Part shown: one piece after another, positions 24,754 through 32,707 of the stretch
Layout: each line of letters starts with the position of its first letter
How positions within the stretch are numbered: the first letter of the stretch is position 1
Assembly: GCA_937997635.1 (NCBI GenBank)
Contig: CALLFA010000140.1
Coordinates: 1 to 33,315 of the forward strand
Length of the DNA stretch: 33,315 bases
Origin: an uncultured Saprospiraceae bacterium
GTDB taxonomy: Bacteria; Bacteroidota; Bacteroidia; Chitinophagales; Saprospiraceae
Reading direction: 5' to 3'
The notes under the pieces: model-generated
Database searches by the model: none
The model's input: only the letters and a program-made list of their open reading frames with translations
What the model was told of the DNA's origin: nothing
Made by a program: the position numbers and the translations under genes

Positions 24754-24865
24754 TTCTGTAAAAAATGAGAATGACAATAGGCTTTTCATCCGATTTATTG
24801 TTGAATTGGTAGATTAAGATATGCATCTGAAGACATTTAAGAATACGATAACAGTATGTCTTTTA

Positions 24866-24873
24866 TATATTTG
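24866..24873 (+). promoter_or_regulatory. Putative Bacteroidota -7 element (TAnnTTTG) of lepB
   Basis: TATATTTG matches TAnnTTTG exactly and is 26 bp before the lepB ATG at 24900, giving a leader of about 20 nt. A -33 element is not evident. It would separate lepB from the arginine operon. Confidence 0.5.
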
Positions 24874-24899
24874 GGCTTCATTTCAGAATAGACATACAT

Positions 24900-26480
24900 A
24901 TGAGTTTTCTAATATTATTCTTAATCTTCCATATTTTATTGAGTATTGCCCTGTATTTCGTATTTCCAAAATGTGGAAAACCAGCAGTAAATGGCTTGAT
25001 ACCCATTGTCAATTTTATGGATTGGTGCGACATTATAGGTAAGCCTAGATGGCATGCATTTTTGTTGTTGATCCCAATTGTCAATTTGTTTGTTTTTGTA
25101 GGAATGGCAGTTGATTTGGGAAGATCATTTGGAAAACTAGATTTCAAACATACAGCTGCGGCTACAATTTTTGCACCAGCATTCATAGGATACTTGGGTG
25201 TCAAAGACGAAGAAAAATATATAGGTCCTAATCTGATCGCTGAAAAAGAATACCAGCAAAAGATCCTTGACGCCAAAGAATCTGGCAAAGAGCGTACGTT
25301 TAAAAAATTAGTAGAAAATAATCCGTACAAGAAGTCTGCGATAAGAGAATGGTTTGAGTCTATTTTCTTTGCTGTCTTTGCAGCAGCCTTTATCCGTATG
25401 TTCCTTGTAGAAGCATATGTCATTCCAACACCATCTATGGAAGGCAGTTTGAATGTGGGTGATTTTTTATTCGTCAGTAAAACTTCTTATGGGATGCGCA
25501 TGCCGATGACGGTAGCGATGTTGCCATTATTACATAATCGAATTCCTATCGTCAATAGAGAATCCTATCTTAAAAAACCTTCACTTGATTACAAGAGACT
25601 TCCTGCCATTCGTGATATAAAAAGAAATTCACCATTTGTCTTTAATTGGCCAGTAGGTGATTCTGTTTATGTGACTGCCAAGCGACCCTACAGTGTAGAA
25701 CAAGTCATGAGAGACAACAGATTCGCGGCAAGTGACCCGGAGCTTGCACAGAAAATAAGAAAGAAAGCATTTATTACAAGACCTATAGACAAAAAAGATC
25801 ACTACATCAAACGTTGTGTTGCCCTTCCCGGTGATAGTTTACAAATCATCAATCGCCAAATTCACATTAATGGTAGCCCTTCTGAAAATCCAGACCATAT
25901 GCAATTTCAATATGAGGTCAGATTGCCTTCTGGTATAAATAGAAGCAAACTTGATGACTGGGGCATTGACGCTGGAGACAGAGCGCAAGGAGGATTCCAT
26001 TTAGACAATAAGCAAGTCGAACAATTAAAAAGTCTGGGTGGGAATGTGATTGTGAAGCCCGTGGTGCATCAACCCAACCCTGGAAGCTTATTTCCACAAG
26101 ATGCGAGAAAATTTCCCGGTTGGACAGTCGATAATTATGGACCAATTTGGATTCCTAAAAAAGGAGAAACCATACAATTGACTGATAAGAATATGAGCTT
26201 ATACAGCCGTGCGATTGATGTCTATGAAGACAACGATCTAGAAGTGAGCAACGGCAGTATTCGTATTAATGGTGAACCCGCAACTAGCTATACATTCAAG
26301 CAAAATTATTATTGGGCAATGGGAGACAATCGGCACAATTCAGAAGATTCTCGCATGTGGGGATTTGTGCCTGAAGACCACATTGTTGGCAGACCCTTGT
26401 TTATTTGGTTTTCAACAAAAGAAGGCAACATTAGAAATGGCATCAATTGGGATCGAATATTTAAGTCTGCGAATAATTAA
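24900..26480 (+). CDS. lepB: Signal peptidase I with N-terminal membrane domain
   Basis: LepB removes signal peptides from exported proteins at the inner membrane. This 526-residue form starts with about 100 residues of hydrophobic segments (1-20, 52-70, 85-100), matching the DUF5684-type domain common in Bacteroidota LepB. A charged stretch and a second membrane segment (about 152-172) follow, then the S26 catalytic domain: nucleophile Ser179 in PTPSMEGSL, general base Lys304 in YIKRCVALPGD, and the late box MGDNRHNSEDSRMWG. Between box B and the final box lies a long insertion (about 320-450), which is why the protein is longer than E. coli LepB (324 residues). It stands after the arginine operon with its own probable promoter. 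Confidence 0.95.
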   Translation: MSFLILFLIFHILLSIALYFVFPKCGKPAVNGLIPIVNFMDWCDIIGKPRWHAFLLLIPIVNLFVFVGMAVDLGRSFGKLDFKHTAAATIFAPAFIGYLGVKDEEKYIGPNLIAEKEYQQKILDAKESGKERTFKKLVENNPYKKSAIREWFESIFFAVFAAAFIRMFLVEAYVIPTPSMEGSLNVGDFLFVSKTSYGMRMPMTVAMLPLLHNRIPIVNRESYLKKPSLDYKRLPAIRDIKRNSPFVFNWPVGDSVYVTAKRPYSVEQVMRDNRFAASDPELAQKIRKKAFITRPIDKKDHYIKRCVALPGDSLQIINRQIHINGSPSENPDHMQFQYEVRLPSGINRSKLDDWGIDAGDRAQGGFHLDNKQVEQLKSLGGNVIVKPVVHQPNPGSLFPQDARKFPGWTVDNYGPIWIPKKGETIQLTDKNMSLYSRAIDVYEDNDLEVSNGSIRINGEPATSYTFKQNYYWAMGDNRHNSEDSRMWGFVPEDHIVGRPLFIWFSTKEGNIRNGINWDRIFKSANN

Positions 26481-26530
26481 ATTGAGCTAGTACTAGAGTT
26501 AATGGCTATATTAGACTAAACATACATACA

Positions 26531-27409
26531 GTGTCTAGACTCATATTCATTTTTTCAACGTGCATGTTGCTGGGTCATGTTGGATATACCCAATTGCCAG
26601 CAACTCAAATTTATTCCTTTTCAGTTCAGTCTGCAGGTGATGCTTTTTCGGCAAATAATGCCAAATATCTCACTGGTTTCAATGAGGATGGTTACAACAG
26701 TCAGCCATCATTCATCAACAATAATGAACTATTGATCACATCTAATTATTTTGAGCCAAGTCAAACGGACATCATCAGATTACATCTGGCTAGGGAAACA
26801 TTGACTCGGGTCACAGCAACAAGCCAAGGCGAGTACTCCCCTACTCTGATGCCCAACAGAAGACATTTTTCTGTTATCAAAGAAACGAAGGGTAGCGATA
26901 TAAATCAAGTTCTTTGGGAATACCCGCTAAGCCAAGCGAATACCGGCAGTCTCCTAATTACTGACGAATACAGAGTTGGATACCATTGTTGGTTGTCAGG
27001 CACAGAAGTGGCTACTTTTTTGGTAGACGAACCACATCAGTTAGTTGTCTTTGATGTCTTTGAAAATAGTGGTCTTCAAATCGCAGAAAGTCCTGGCCGA
27101 TCGTTGTTGAATATTGATGGTAAATTAATGTACATCGACAAAACAAAACCGGATCGATGGGTCATCAAAAGCTATGACTCATCCTCGAATGATATCCAAG
27201 CTATTGCAACTGCATTGCCCAACTCAGAGGATATGGTTTTTATGGAGCCATCTTACATTGTGATGGGCAGTAAAAACAAGCTCTATCGGCTTGATTTGAA
27301 TGATCCTGTCAGCTGGATAGAAATAGCTGATTTGCAGAAATACGGAATCAACAACATTAATCGTTTAGCTTATCGAAGTAATCGTTTAATCGTTGTCAAT
27401 GCAAAATAG
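26531..27409 (+). CDS. Secreted TolB-like beta-propeller protein
   Basis: This 292-residue protein starts at a GTG that opens a good signal peptide (SRLIFIFSTCMLLGHVGYTQ, ending at about residue 21). The mature part has TolB/PD40-like repeats: YNSQPSFI, LLITSN and DIIRLHL, then GEYSPTLMPN with VIKE, followed by further blade-like strands (LWEYPL, VVFDVF, LYRLDL). The pattern suggests a small propeller in the periplasm or outside the cell; the function is unknown. No ATG is available before the signal peptide. The gene overlaps the next, DUF1684, gene by 11 bp, so the pair is coupled. Confidence 0.75.
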   Translation: MSRLIFIFSTCMLLGHVGYTQLPATQIYSFSVQSAGDAFSANNAKYLTGFNEDGYNSQPSFINNNELLITSNYFEPSQTDIIRLHLARETLTRVTATSQGEYSPTLMPNRRHFSVIKETKGSDINQVLWEYPLSQANTGSLLITDEYRVGYHCWLSGTEVATFLVDEPHQLVVFDVFENSGLQIAESPGRSLLNIDGKLMYIDKTKPDRWVIKSYDSSSNDIQAIATALPNSEDMVFMEPSYIVMGSKNKLYRLDLNDPVSWIEIADLQKYGINNINRLAYRSNRLIVVNAK

Positions 27410-28037
27410 ATTTCTAGTCGTCTTCCTTCTCTTTATCAGTGTTGCTTGTAAAGTCAAAGAAATTCCAAAGACTGCCTACCAGAATGAAATACGCTTATAC
27501 AGACAACTAGCATTTGCCTCTTTGACCAGCGAGCAAGGTCCATTATCACCGGACAAGGTTAAGGACAAAGTTAAAGGATTGGACTATTTTCCTGCAGATG
27601 AACAGTACAAATTAATCGCTTCGTATGAAAAGATAAAAGCAGATTCCATCACTGTTATTCCAACCTATTCTGGGAAACAGAACGACTATATAGAATTTGG
27701 AAGGTTGACATTCAATCTAGCTGGACAAGAACACACATTGACTGCCTTTAAAGGTCTAAAATCTATGAGACTCCCTCAATACCGAAATAAGATTTTCATC
27801 ATGTTCAAAGATGAGACCAATGAAATCACAACTTATGGAGGTGGCAGATACATATACATTGAAGAATCGCTCATTCAAAACGATAAAATAGAGGTAGATT
27901 TTAATAAAGCCTTTAATCCATATTGTGCCTATTCAGATGGTTACAATTGTCCGATTCCACCACTAGAGAATCACTTAAATGTGGAAATAAATGCAGGAGA
28001 AAGAGATTTTATATCAAAAGGAGAATGGTTTGACTGA
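27399..28037 (+). CDS. DUF1684 domain lipoprotein
   Basis: This 212-residue protein has a hydrophobic leader ending SVACKV, a plausible lipoprotein signal with Cys18 as the lipidated residue. The mature part matches DUF1684: the conserved end reads DFNKAFNPYCAYSDGYNCP followed by IPPLEN and a VEINAGE strand, and earlier FGRLTFNLAGQ and YGGGRYIYIE. The family is widespread but has no established activity. The frame is open to a TTG at 27393, but the ATG at 27399 gives the normal lipoprotein signal. It overlaps the TolB-like gene by 11 bp. Confidence 0.85.
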   Translation: MQNRFLVVFLLFISVACKVKEIPKTAYQNEIRLYRQLAFASLTSEQGPLSPDKVKDKVKGLDYFPADEQYKLIASYEKIKADSITVIPTYSGKQNDYIEFGRLTFNLAGQEHTLTAFKGLKSMRLPQYRNKIFIMFKDETNEITTYGGGRYIYIEESLIQNDKIEVDFNKAFNPYCAYSDGYNCPIPPLENHLNVEINAGERDFISKGEWFD

Positions 28038-28372
28038 TTTATTACGTAGAAGTTTTGTCTGTTGTCAAGACGAAAAACGCAGCGAATGCAGGTATTCACG
28101 AGTATTTTCAACGATGAGAACAGATAAAAGATCAAGGTAAGAAACGGTCAAACTATTTTCATTTTGGTATATATATCATTAGAAGAAACTTTTTGATACA
28201 TTTTATATGAAATCATGACAATATTAAATGGCCGTTCAAAAGAAACTACCAAATTCTTCGTTTTAGAGTAAATACTTGATGCATCAGTCCGTCAGGAGAA
28301 CTTTAAATTAAATACTTTATTAATATGAACTTGCTTGAAAATCTTATGTTTAGAGTTATAAAATTAGCAAAC
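28038..28372. other. Intergenic region holding repeat copy B; no gene
   Basis: About 290-335 bp, depending on the start chosen for the protease at 28373. The first half is the 111-bp repeat copy B (28065-28175). The rest is AT-rich with no clear promoter or hairpin; an imperfect TGATGCATCA palindrome lies at about 28277-28286. Confidence 0.5.
28065..28175 (+). repeat. Diverged 111-bp intergenic repeat, copy B
   Basis: This is the partner of 93-203, in the same orientation and of equal length, starting TCAAGACGAAAAACG and ending GGTATATATA. The similarity may continue to the left into an ATTTA-TA stretch. It lies wholly between genes, which shows that the element is not part of a coding sequence. 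Confidence 0.55.
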
Positions 28373-29989
28373 ATGCGCCATACAGTTCTTTGTGTTCTAA
28401 TAGGGATCATTTGTATGACCTTCAGTCTTTCACTATACGCACAAGACATTGAGAAGCAAGAGTACATTATTGAAGCTCATGTTGTAGAATCAGTGTTGAA
28501 TAAGCGGATCTGTGAAAAACTCCGCATTGACGAATCCCAAGTGGAACTGAAAAAGATTTTTGAAAACCACGTATATAAGCTTACAATCCGCCAAACTGAA
28601 AAATCAAACCAGATAAACATCAATGACATAGCCGCTGTAAAAGGCATTCATGCTTGTAATTTGAATGTTAAAACTGAATTACGTAGAACGCCAAACGATT
28701 CTGAATTCACAGCTCAAGAAAGTTTGAGGCGTATCCAGGTAGAGCAAGCGTGGGATTTTTCCACTGGAGGCGTTACCGCAGGAGACAAGCAGATTGTCAT
28801 CGCTATCATGGACGACGGCATTGATTTTGAACATGAGGATCTGGCACCAAATATTTGGAATAATGCTGGAGAAATCCCGAATAATGATATTGATGATGAC
28901 AACAATGGGTATGTGGATGATTTTATCGGTTTGAATGTCAATCGAGGAAATGATGCGCTTGAAATAAGAGCACATGGCACAGGCGTTTCAGGAATTTTAG
29001 GAGCTAAGGGAGATAACGGTATAGGTATAGCTGGTGTCGCTTGGGATGCTCAATTATTATTAATCACAGGCATTAACACTGCAGGAGATATCATTGAGGC
29101 CAATAATTACATCCTTAATATGAGGAGAAGATTCAATGAATCAAATGGTGCTGAAGGTGCGTTCATAGTTGCTTCCAATTATTCAGGAGGTATTCCCAAT
29201 CAGTTTGCAGAGGACCAACCCATACTCTGTCAGACATATGAAGCACTTGGCGCAGAAGGTGTACTCTCATTATCGGCAGGACCAAATAGGGCTCAAAATA
29301 TTGATGAGATTGGCGACATCCCAGCAGATTGCAGCAGTGATCATTTGATTATTGTGACAAATACCGATGTTGACTCAGATGAATTGAACAGTAGTGCAGC
29401 TATGGGACCACGTTTGGTGGATATAGGCGCGCCAGGTCAAGGCAGCATTTCCACGAGACCAGATAACGTATACGATAATTTTGGAGGTACTTCTGCTTCA
29501 ACCCCTCATGTGTCAGGAACAATCGCACTTGTTTACGGTGCAGCATGCTCAGACTTTGAGAGCCTCGCAGATACGAGTCCTTCTGAAGCAGCACTCGAAG
29601 TCAAAAACTTGATATTGACAAACACAGATCAAAAAAGAAGTCTTACAGATGTCACTGTGAGCGGTGGAAGGCTCAACGCACTTGCAGCAATTACAGGTTT
29701 GCGCGATTTCTGCGGTGTAGAAGTAGATGACATCACTATTACTTTTGAGAACCCAGTTGATAAATCAAAATCGATAGAAATTACATTACAAACCCCCTTC
29801 CTAGGTGAACACGAATTGCTGATTCATGATACCCAAGGAAGACTCGTTTATGTTGAGCCGGTACCACCTACTCTATTTGGACAAAGCAAAATTTTTCTAG
29901 AGAATTTTAATTTACATACTGGATTGTATTTCATGACCATCCTAAATGATCAAGAAAAACAAACCAATAAATTCTTTGTGCTAGACTAA
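28373..29989 (+). CDS. Subtilisin-like S8 serine protease with T9SS sorting domain
   Basis: Numbered from an alternative upstream ATG at 28325 (554 residues), the signal peptide MRHTVLCVLIGIICMTF spans 17-40 and ends LYAQ; the start at 28373 (538 residues) is preferred because it begins directly with this signal. A pro-region follows (about 41-125). The catalytic triad is Asp163 in AIMDDGID, His217 in RAHGTGVSG and Ser390 in GGTSASTPHVSG. A Ca-loop-like acidic stretch, NNDIDDDNNGYVDD, lies at 186-199. The usual oxyanion block AAGN appears as SAGPN. The last about 80 residues are a T9SS type A domain (IHDTQGRLVY, GLYFMTI). It should be secreted through the outer membrane as an extracellular or surface protease. 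Confidence 0.9.
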   Translation: MRHTVLCVLIGIICMTFSLSLYAQDIEKQEYIIEAHVVESVLNKRICEKLRIDESQVELKKIFENHVYKLTIRQTEKSNQININDIAAVKGIHACNLNVKTELRRTPNDSEFTAQESLRRIQVEQAWDFSTGGVTAGDKQIVIAIMDDGIDFEHEDLAPNIWNNAGEIPNNDIDDDNNGYVDDFIGLNVNRGNDALEIRAHGTGVSGILGAKGDNGIGIAGVAWDAQLLLITGINTAGDIIEANNYILNMRRRFNESNGAEGAFIVASNYSGGIPNQFAEDQPILCQTYEALGAEGVLSLSAGPNRAQNIDEIGDIPADCSSDHLIIVTNTDVDSDELNSSAAMGPRLVDIGAPGQGSISTRPDNVYDNFGGTSASTPHVSGTIALVYGAACSDFESLADTSPSEAALEVKNLILTNTDQKRSLTDVTVSGGRLNALAAITGLRDFCGVEVDDITITFENPVDKSKSIEITLQTPFLGEHELLIHDTQGRLVYVEPVPPTLFGQSKIFLENFNLHTGLYFMTILNDQEKQTNKFFVLD

Positions 29990-30037
29990 ATTATATCAAA
30001 GCATTCGGTATTTTCGGTAAACACAATTCGAATACCA

Positions 30038-30460
30038 ATGTTTAAAAAACTATTATCTCTCAACACTTCTCAGAATCAACTTAATTTTGCAAGTCTAGTA
30101 TTACGCATTATTGGCGGTGGCTTTATGCTCACGCATGGTTTGCCCAAATTACAAAAGGTATTAGCAGGAGATTTCAAATTTGGGGATCCTATCGGCATAG
30201 GGCCCGAAGCATCATTGATTCTAACTGCAGCTGCAGAATTTGGTGGTGCACTACTGTTATTGTTTGGTTTGGGTACAAGGCTAGTTTCTGCACCATTAAT
30301 GTTTACCATGATAATTGCTGCATTTGTGGCTCATGGGGCAGATCCATTTGGAAAAAAGGAACTTGCCTTAATGTATTTTGGTGTGTACTTCGCCTTATTT
30401 CTTTTGGGTAGTGGTAAGTTTTCCTTAGACGCGATACTAAGTAAAGACAAAAGCTTATGA
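30038..30460 (+). CDS. DoxX family membrane protein
   Basis: This 140-residue integral membrane protein has four hydrophobic segments (about 18-36, 60-77, 84-102, 110-128) and the DoxX-type start LRIIGGGFMLTHGLPKL with FGLGTRLVSAPL later. DoxX family members are small inner-membrane proteins, some tied to quinone-linked or sulfur-compound oxidation; a specific role cannot be given. TATTTTCG at 30009-30016 is one base off the TAnnTTTG promoter pattern. The stop overlaps the start of the cyclase gene (ATGA), so the two are co-translated. Confidence 0.88.
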   Translation: MFKKLLSLNTSQNQLNFASLVLRIIGGGFMLTHGLPKLQKVLAGDFKFGDPIGIGPEASLILTAAAEFGGALLLLFGLGTRLVSAPLMFTMIIAAFVAHGADPFGKKELALMYFGVYFALFLLGSGKFSLDAILSKDKSL

Positions 30461-31221
30461 AGCTTATAGATCTCACGAAGCCCATTCAATACAATGAAGG
30501 CGATCCAAGATTTATGAAGGTAAAGATCAAACACAAGCCACATAAAAAGGCGCAGTGGTTGCTCAAGCTTTTTGGCTTACCTAAAAAATTGTTCCCTAAA
30601 AATTTTATCGGATGGGCGGATGACACCATCCAGCAAATGGGTGTTCATTCGACAACACACATTGATGCGCCTTGGCATTATGGACCAACTTGTGAGGGCA
30701 AACCTGCGAAGACGATAGACGAGATCCCTTTGGAATGGTGTTATGGAGATGGGGTTGTTATAGATATGAGCGATAAAGAAGACTTCGATGCCATCACCAC
30801 CGCCGATATCGAACAATATTTAGAGAAAAACGACATTGACTTATCTCCAAATATGATCGTATTGATCAGAACAGATAGGGACAAACATATGGGGACTAAA
30901 AAGTTCTTCACCCATGGTACTGGAATGAGTGCTGAAGCCACCGAATGGCTGATTGATCAAGGAATTAAAGTCATGGGTATTGACCAATGGGGCTGGGATT
31001 TACCCTTGCCGTATCAAATTGAACAAGCAAAGAAAAAGCAAGACAGTTCAATATTTTGGGAAGCTCATCTGGTTGGTATTCGAAAAGAATATTGTCATAT
31101 AGAACAACTCACTAATTTAAAAGCGTTGCCGATTCAAGGGTTTAAAGTATGCGTATTTCCAATGAAATTGGTGGGTGCATCAGCTGCTCCTGCTAGAGTG
31201 GTCGCTATGGTAGAAGATTAA
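30457..31221 (+). CDS. Cyclase family protein (kynurenine formamidase-like metal hydrolase)
   Basis: This 254-residue protein has the metal-binding signature of the cyclase/kynurenine formamidase family, HSTTHIDAPWH (His64, His68, Asp70, His74), with Thr in place of the usual Gly. The start IDLTKPIQ and the later HGTGMSAEATEWLID and GIDQWGWDLP blocks also fit. Family members hydrolyse amide or ester bonds (formylkynurenine, isatin and similar). No kynurenine pathway genes are adjacent, so the substrate is open. It overlaps DoxX by ATGA. Confidence 0.88.
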   Translation: MKLIDLTKPIQYNEGDPRFMKVKIKHKPHKKAQWLLKLFGLPKKLFPKNFIGWADDTIQQMGVHSTTHIDAPWHYGPTCEGKPAKTIDEIPLEWCYGDGVVIDMSDKEDFDAITTADIEQYLEKNDIDLSPNMIVLIRTDRDKHMGTKKFFTHGTGMSAEATEWLIDQGIKVMGIDQWGWDLPLPYQIEQAKKKQDSSIFWEAHLVGIRKEYCHIEQLTNLKALPIQGFKVCVFPMKLVGASAAPARVVAMVED

Positions 31222-31254
31222 TATGGCAGTATTCAAATTCTTCGCACCATCTCC

Positions 31255-31299
31255 ACTTGCACTTGATACTTGAACTTGATACTTACACTTGATCCTTAT
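31255..31299. repeat. 13-bp tandem repeat between convergent genes
   Basis: Three consecutive 13-bp units, ACTTGATACTTGA, ACTTGATACTTAC and ACTTGATCCTTAT, lie at 31261-31299 after a partial ACTTGC at 31255. They fill the short gap between the cyclase and the BLUF gene. No terminator stem is evident there. Confidence 0.7.
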
Positions 31300-31300
31300 G

Positions 31301-31714
31301 TTATAAATTGTCCTTCATCGATCTTAAGATGCTCTTAGAAGTGGTTAGAATGCCAGAAACATCATATGAGAACTCTCCAGTATCTAAGAAATTTGAAAAC
31401 ACTTTATCAAGACCATGTTGATTAATGTTCATTATTGACATAGACCAACCAGCAAAACCGCGAGTTTCTATTTCTGATTCCCATGATTTTGTCACTTTCA
31501 TATGCCTAGTGTCCACTTTGATTTTTCTGAACAATGTATCAATCTCTTCTTTTTCGCCTTCTATAACTTGAATGAATGTACGATTGTGATATACTAAACA
31601 TCCTGTAATGTCTTTTTCTTTGTTGTATTTGCGTGATTGAATCATTAGTTCTTTCAAATCATCTGCAGTAAAATCTTTGGCTGCTATACTTTGGTATACT
31701 AATTCATGAAACAT
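31301..31714 (-). CDS. BLUF domain blue-light sensor protein
   Basis: BLUF domains bind FAD and sense blue light. This 137-residue protein has all key residues at the right spacing: Tyr7 (ELVYQS), Asn31 (KYNKEKDITG), Gln49 (FIQVIEGEKEEI), Trp90 and Met92 (FAGWSMS). The spacings of 24, 18 and 41 equal those between AppA Tyr21, Asn45, Gln63 and Trp104. It is a stand-alone BLUF of the PixD type with a tail of about 40 residues (96-137) that likely forms the C-terminal helices. No output domain is fused, so it must signal by protein contact; the partner is not evident nearby. It is on the minus strand with its start about 100 bp from the divergent tRNA. Confidence 0.92.
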   Translation of the reverse strand: MFHELVYQSIAAKDFTADDLKELMIQSRKYNKEKDITGCLVYHNRTFIQVIEGEKEEIDTLFRKIKVDTRHMKVTKSWESEIETRGFAGWSMSIMNINQHGLDKVFSNFLDTGEFSYDVSGILTTSKSILRSMKDNL

Positions 31715-31786
31715 AGAGTTTAAATTTATAACATTATTTTGAAGATTAAATAAAGAGCAAGTCTTTTATTATAGATATTAATGCCT

Positions 31787-31794
31787 TATCTTTG
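31787..31794 (+). promoter_or_regulatory. Bacteroidota -7 element (TAnnTTTG) upstream of tRNA-Arg
   Basis: TATCTTTG followed by CA is an exact match to the -7 element. It places the start of transcription about 16 bp before the tRNA at 31817, as expected for a tRNA promoter. It may also drive the downstream ribosomal protein genes by read-through. The -33 region is only T-rich. Confidence 0.6.
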
Positions 31795-31816
31795 CACACT
31801 ATTTGAAAAAGTAGTG

Positions 31817-31890
31817 GGCTCCGTAGCTCAACTGGATAGAGTACCTGACTACGAATCAGGCGGTTACAGGTTCGACTCCTGTCGTGGTCA
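31817..31890 (+). tRNA. tRNA-Arg (anticodon ACG)
   Basis: A 74-nt cloverleaf can be folded: D-stem GCTC/GAGT, anticodon stem CCTGA/TCAGG around CTACGAA (anticodon ACG, 31851-31853), variable loop CGGTT, and T-stem ACAGG/CCTGT around TTCGACT. The discriminator is A, and CCA is not encoded. ACG, deaminated to ICG, reads CGU, CGC and CGA. The acceptor stem GGCTCCG/CGTGGTC is weak, with G2-U71 and U4-G69 wobbles and a C5-U68 mismatch. Confidence 0.93.
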
Positions 31891-31948
31891 CTTGATTTAA
31901 TTGGAGCTAACGAAAACGGTTTCAGTAACTTATAGAAAAGATTAAAAG

Positions 31949-32200
31949 ATGTCAAAAATCTGTCAATTAACAGGAAAAAGACCAATTACGGGTAACAACG
32001 TATCTCACTCAAATCGTAGAACGAAGAGGAGATTTGAACCAAATCTTCAGAGGAAGAGATACTTTATCCCAGAAATAAACAAGTGGGTAACACTTAAGCT
32101 AAGCACTTCAGCGATGAGAAACATCAATAAGCTGGGCGTTTATGAATATTTGAAGAAGTGTCAAGCAAAGGGCATGGACATTGGAGTCGAATTAAAATAA
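31949..32200 (+). CDS. rpmB: 50S ribosomal protein L28
   Basis: These 83 residues match L28: it starts [21 protein letters not shown], continues with the [11 protein letters not shown] block typical of the family, and ends with the [14 protein letters not shown] helix. It is part of the large ribosomal subunit. Normal L28 length is about 78-86. It is the first of three small ribosome genes in a row, 58 bp after the tRNA, probably sharing its transcript. Confidence 0.97.
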   Translation: MSKICQLTGKRPITGNNVSHSNRRTKRRFEPNLQRKRYFIPEINKWVTLKLSTSAMRNINKLGVYEYLKKCQAKGMDIGVELK

Positions 32201-32219
32201 AAAGTAATATTTTTGTACC

Positions 32220-32408
32220 ATGGCGAAGAAATCAAAAGGTAATAGGAACCAAGTAATTCTTGAATGTACTGAGCATAAAACGAGCGGTATGCCAGGAACT
32301 TCTAGGTATGTTACCCAGAAAAACAGAAAAAACACTCCTGATAGACTGGAAATTAAGAAGTACAACCCTATCTTGAAGAAGTACACTGTACACAAAGAAA
32401 TTAAATAG
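32220..32408 (+). CDS. rpmG: 50S ribosomal protein L33
   Basis: These 62 residues match L33, with the block [21 protein letters not shown] and the end [10 protein letters not shown]. Only one Cys is present, so this is the zinc-free (C-minus) form of the protein. It lies 19 bp after rpmB. A TATTTTTG at 32208-32215 resembles a promoter but is too close to the ATG to be used as one. Confidence 0.96.
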   Translation: MAKKSKGNRNQVILECTEHKTSGMPGTSRYVTQKNRKNTPDRLEIKKYNPILKKYTVHKEIK

Positions 32409-32448
32409 TCCTTCGGGCATTATTGATAACATTTAAAGTCTATATAAA

Positions 32449-32625
32449 ATGGCTAAAGTATCAAAGAACGCGCGGGTAGCGCAAAGAGCAGCAAACGCTG
32501 GATCTGGTAGAGATTTCGTAAAAGTAATCACCAGTGTGAAGAATCCTGAAACTGGAAAGTACTCTTACAAAGAGGTAATGATCCACAAGGATAAGGTTAA
32601 GGAGTATATGGCTGCTAACAAGTAA
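32449..32625 (+). CDS. DUF4295 family ribosome-associated small protein
   Basis: This 58-residue very basic protein starts MAKVSKNARVAQRAA and ends DKVKEYMAANK. It matches DUF4295, a small protein found only in Bacteroidota and almost always encoded just after rpmB and rpmG and before ftsY, as here. The Lys/Arg richness and context suggest a ribosome-bound protein; no precise role is established to my knowledge. It begins 40 bp after rpmG and is the last gene before a terminator. Confidence 0.92.
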   Translation: MAKVSKNARVAQRAANAGSGRDFVKVITSVKNPETGKYSYKEVMIHKDKVKEYMAANK

Positions 32626-32651
32626 TAGAAAATCAGAGAGATTTTATTGAG

Positions 32652-32685
32652 AAGGGCTTTTCTTTTAACGAGGGAAAGCCTTTTT
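32652..32685 (+). terminator. Rho-independent terminator after the rpmB-rpmG-DUF4295 unit
   Basis: The stem AAGG-(G)-CTTTTC pairs with GGGAAAG-CCTT with one bulged G and a loop of about nine bases, and runs into TTTTT. It lies 26 bp after the DUF4295 stop and separates the ribosomal unit from ftsY. Confidence 0.75.
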
Positions 32686-32707
32686 GTGTCAAATAAGTAT
32701 TTGTAGT

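Noticed and set aside
30001-30036. Inverted repeat GGTATT...AATACC before the DoxX gene
   Set aside because: The loop is long, the stem is short and there is no T run; not a convincing terminator or operator.
32208-32215. TATTTTTG match to the -7 promoter element before rpmG
   Set aside because: It would place the transcription start at or inside the rpmG ATG; rpmG is more likely transcribed with rpmB.
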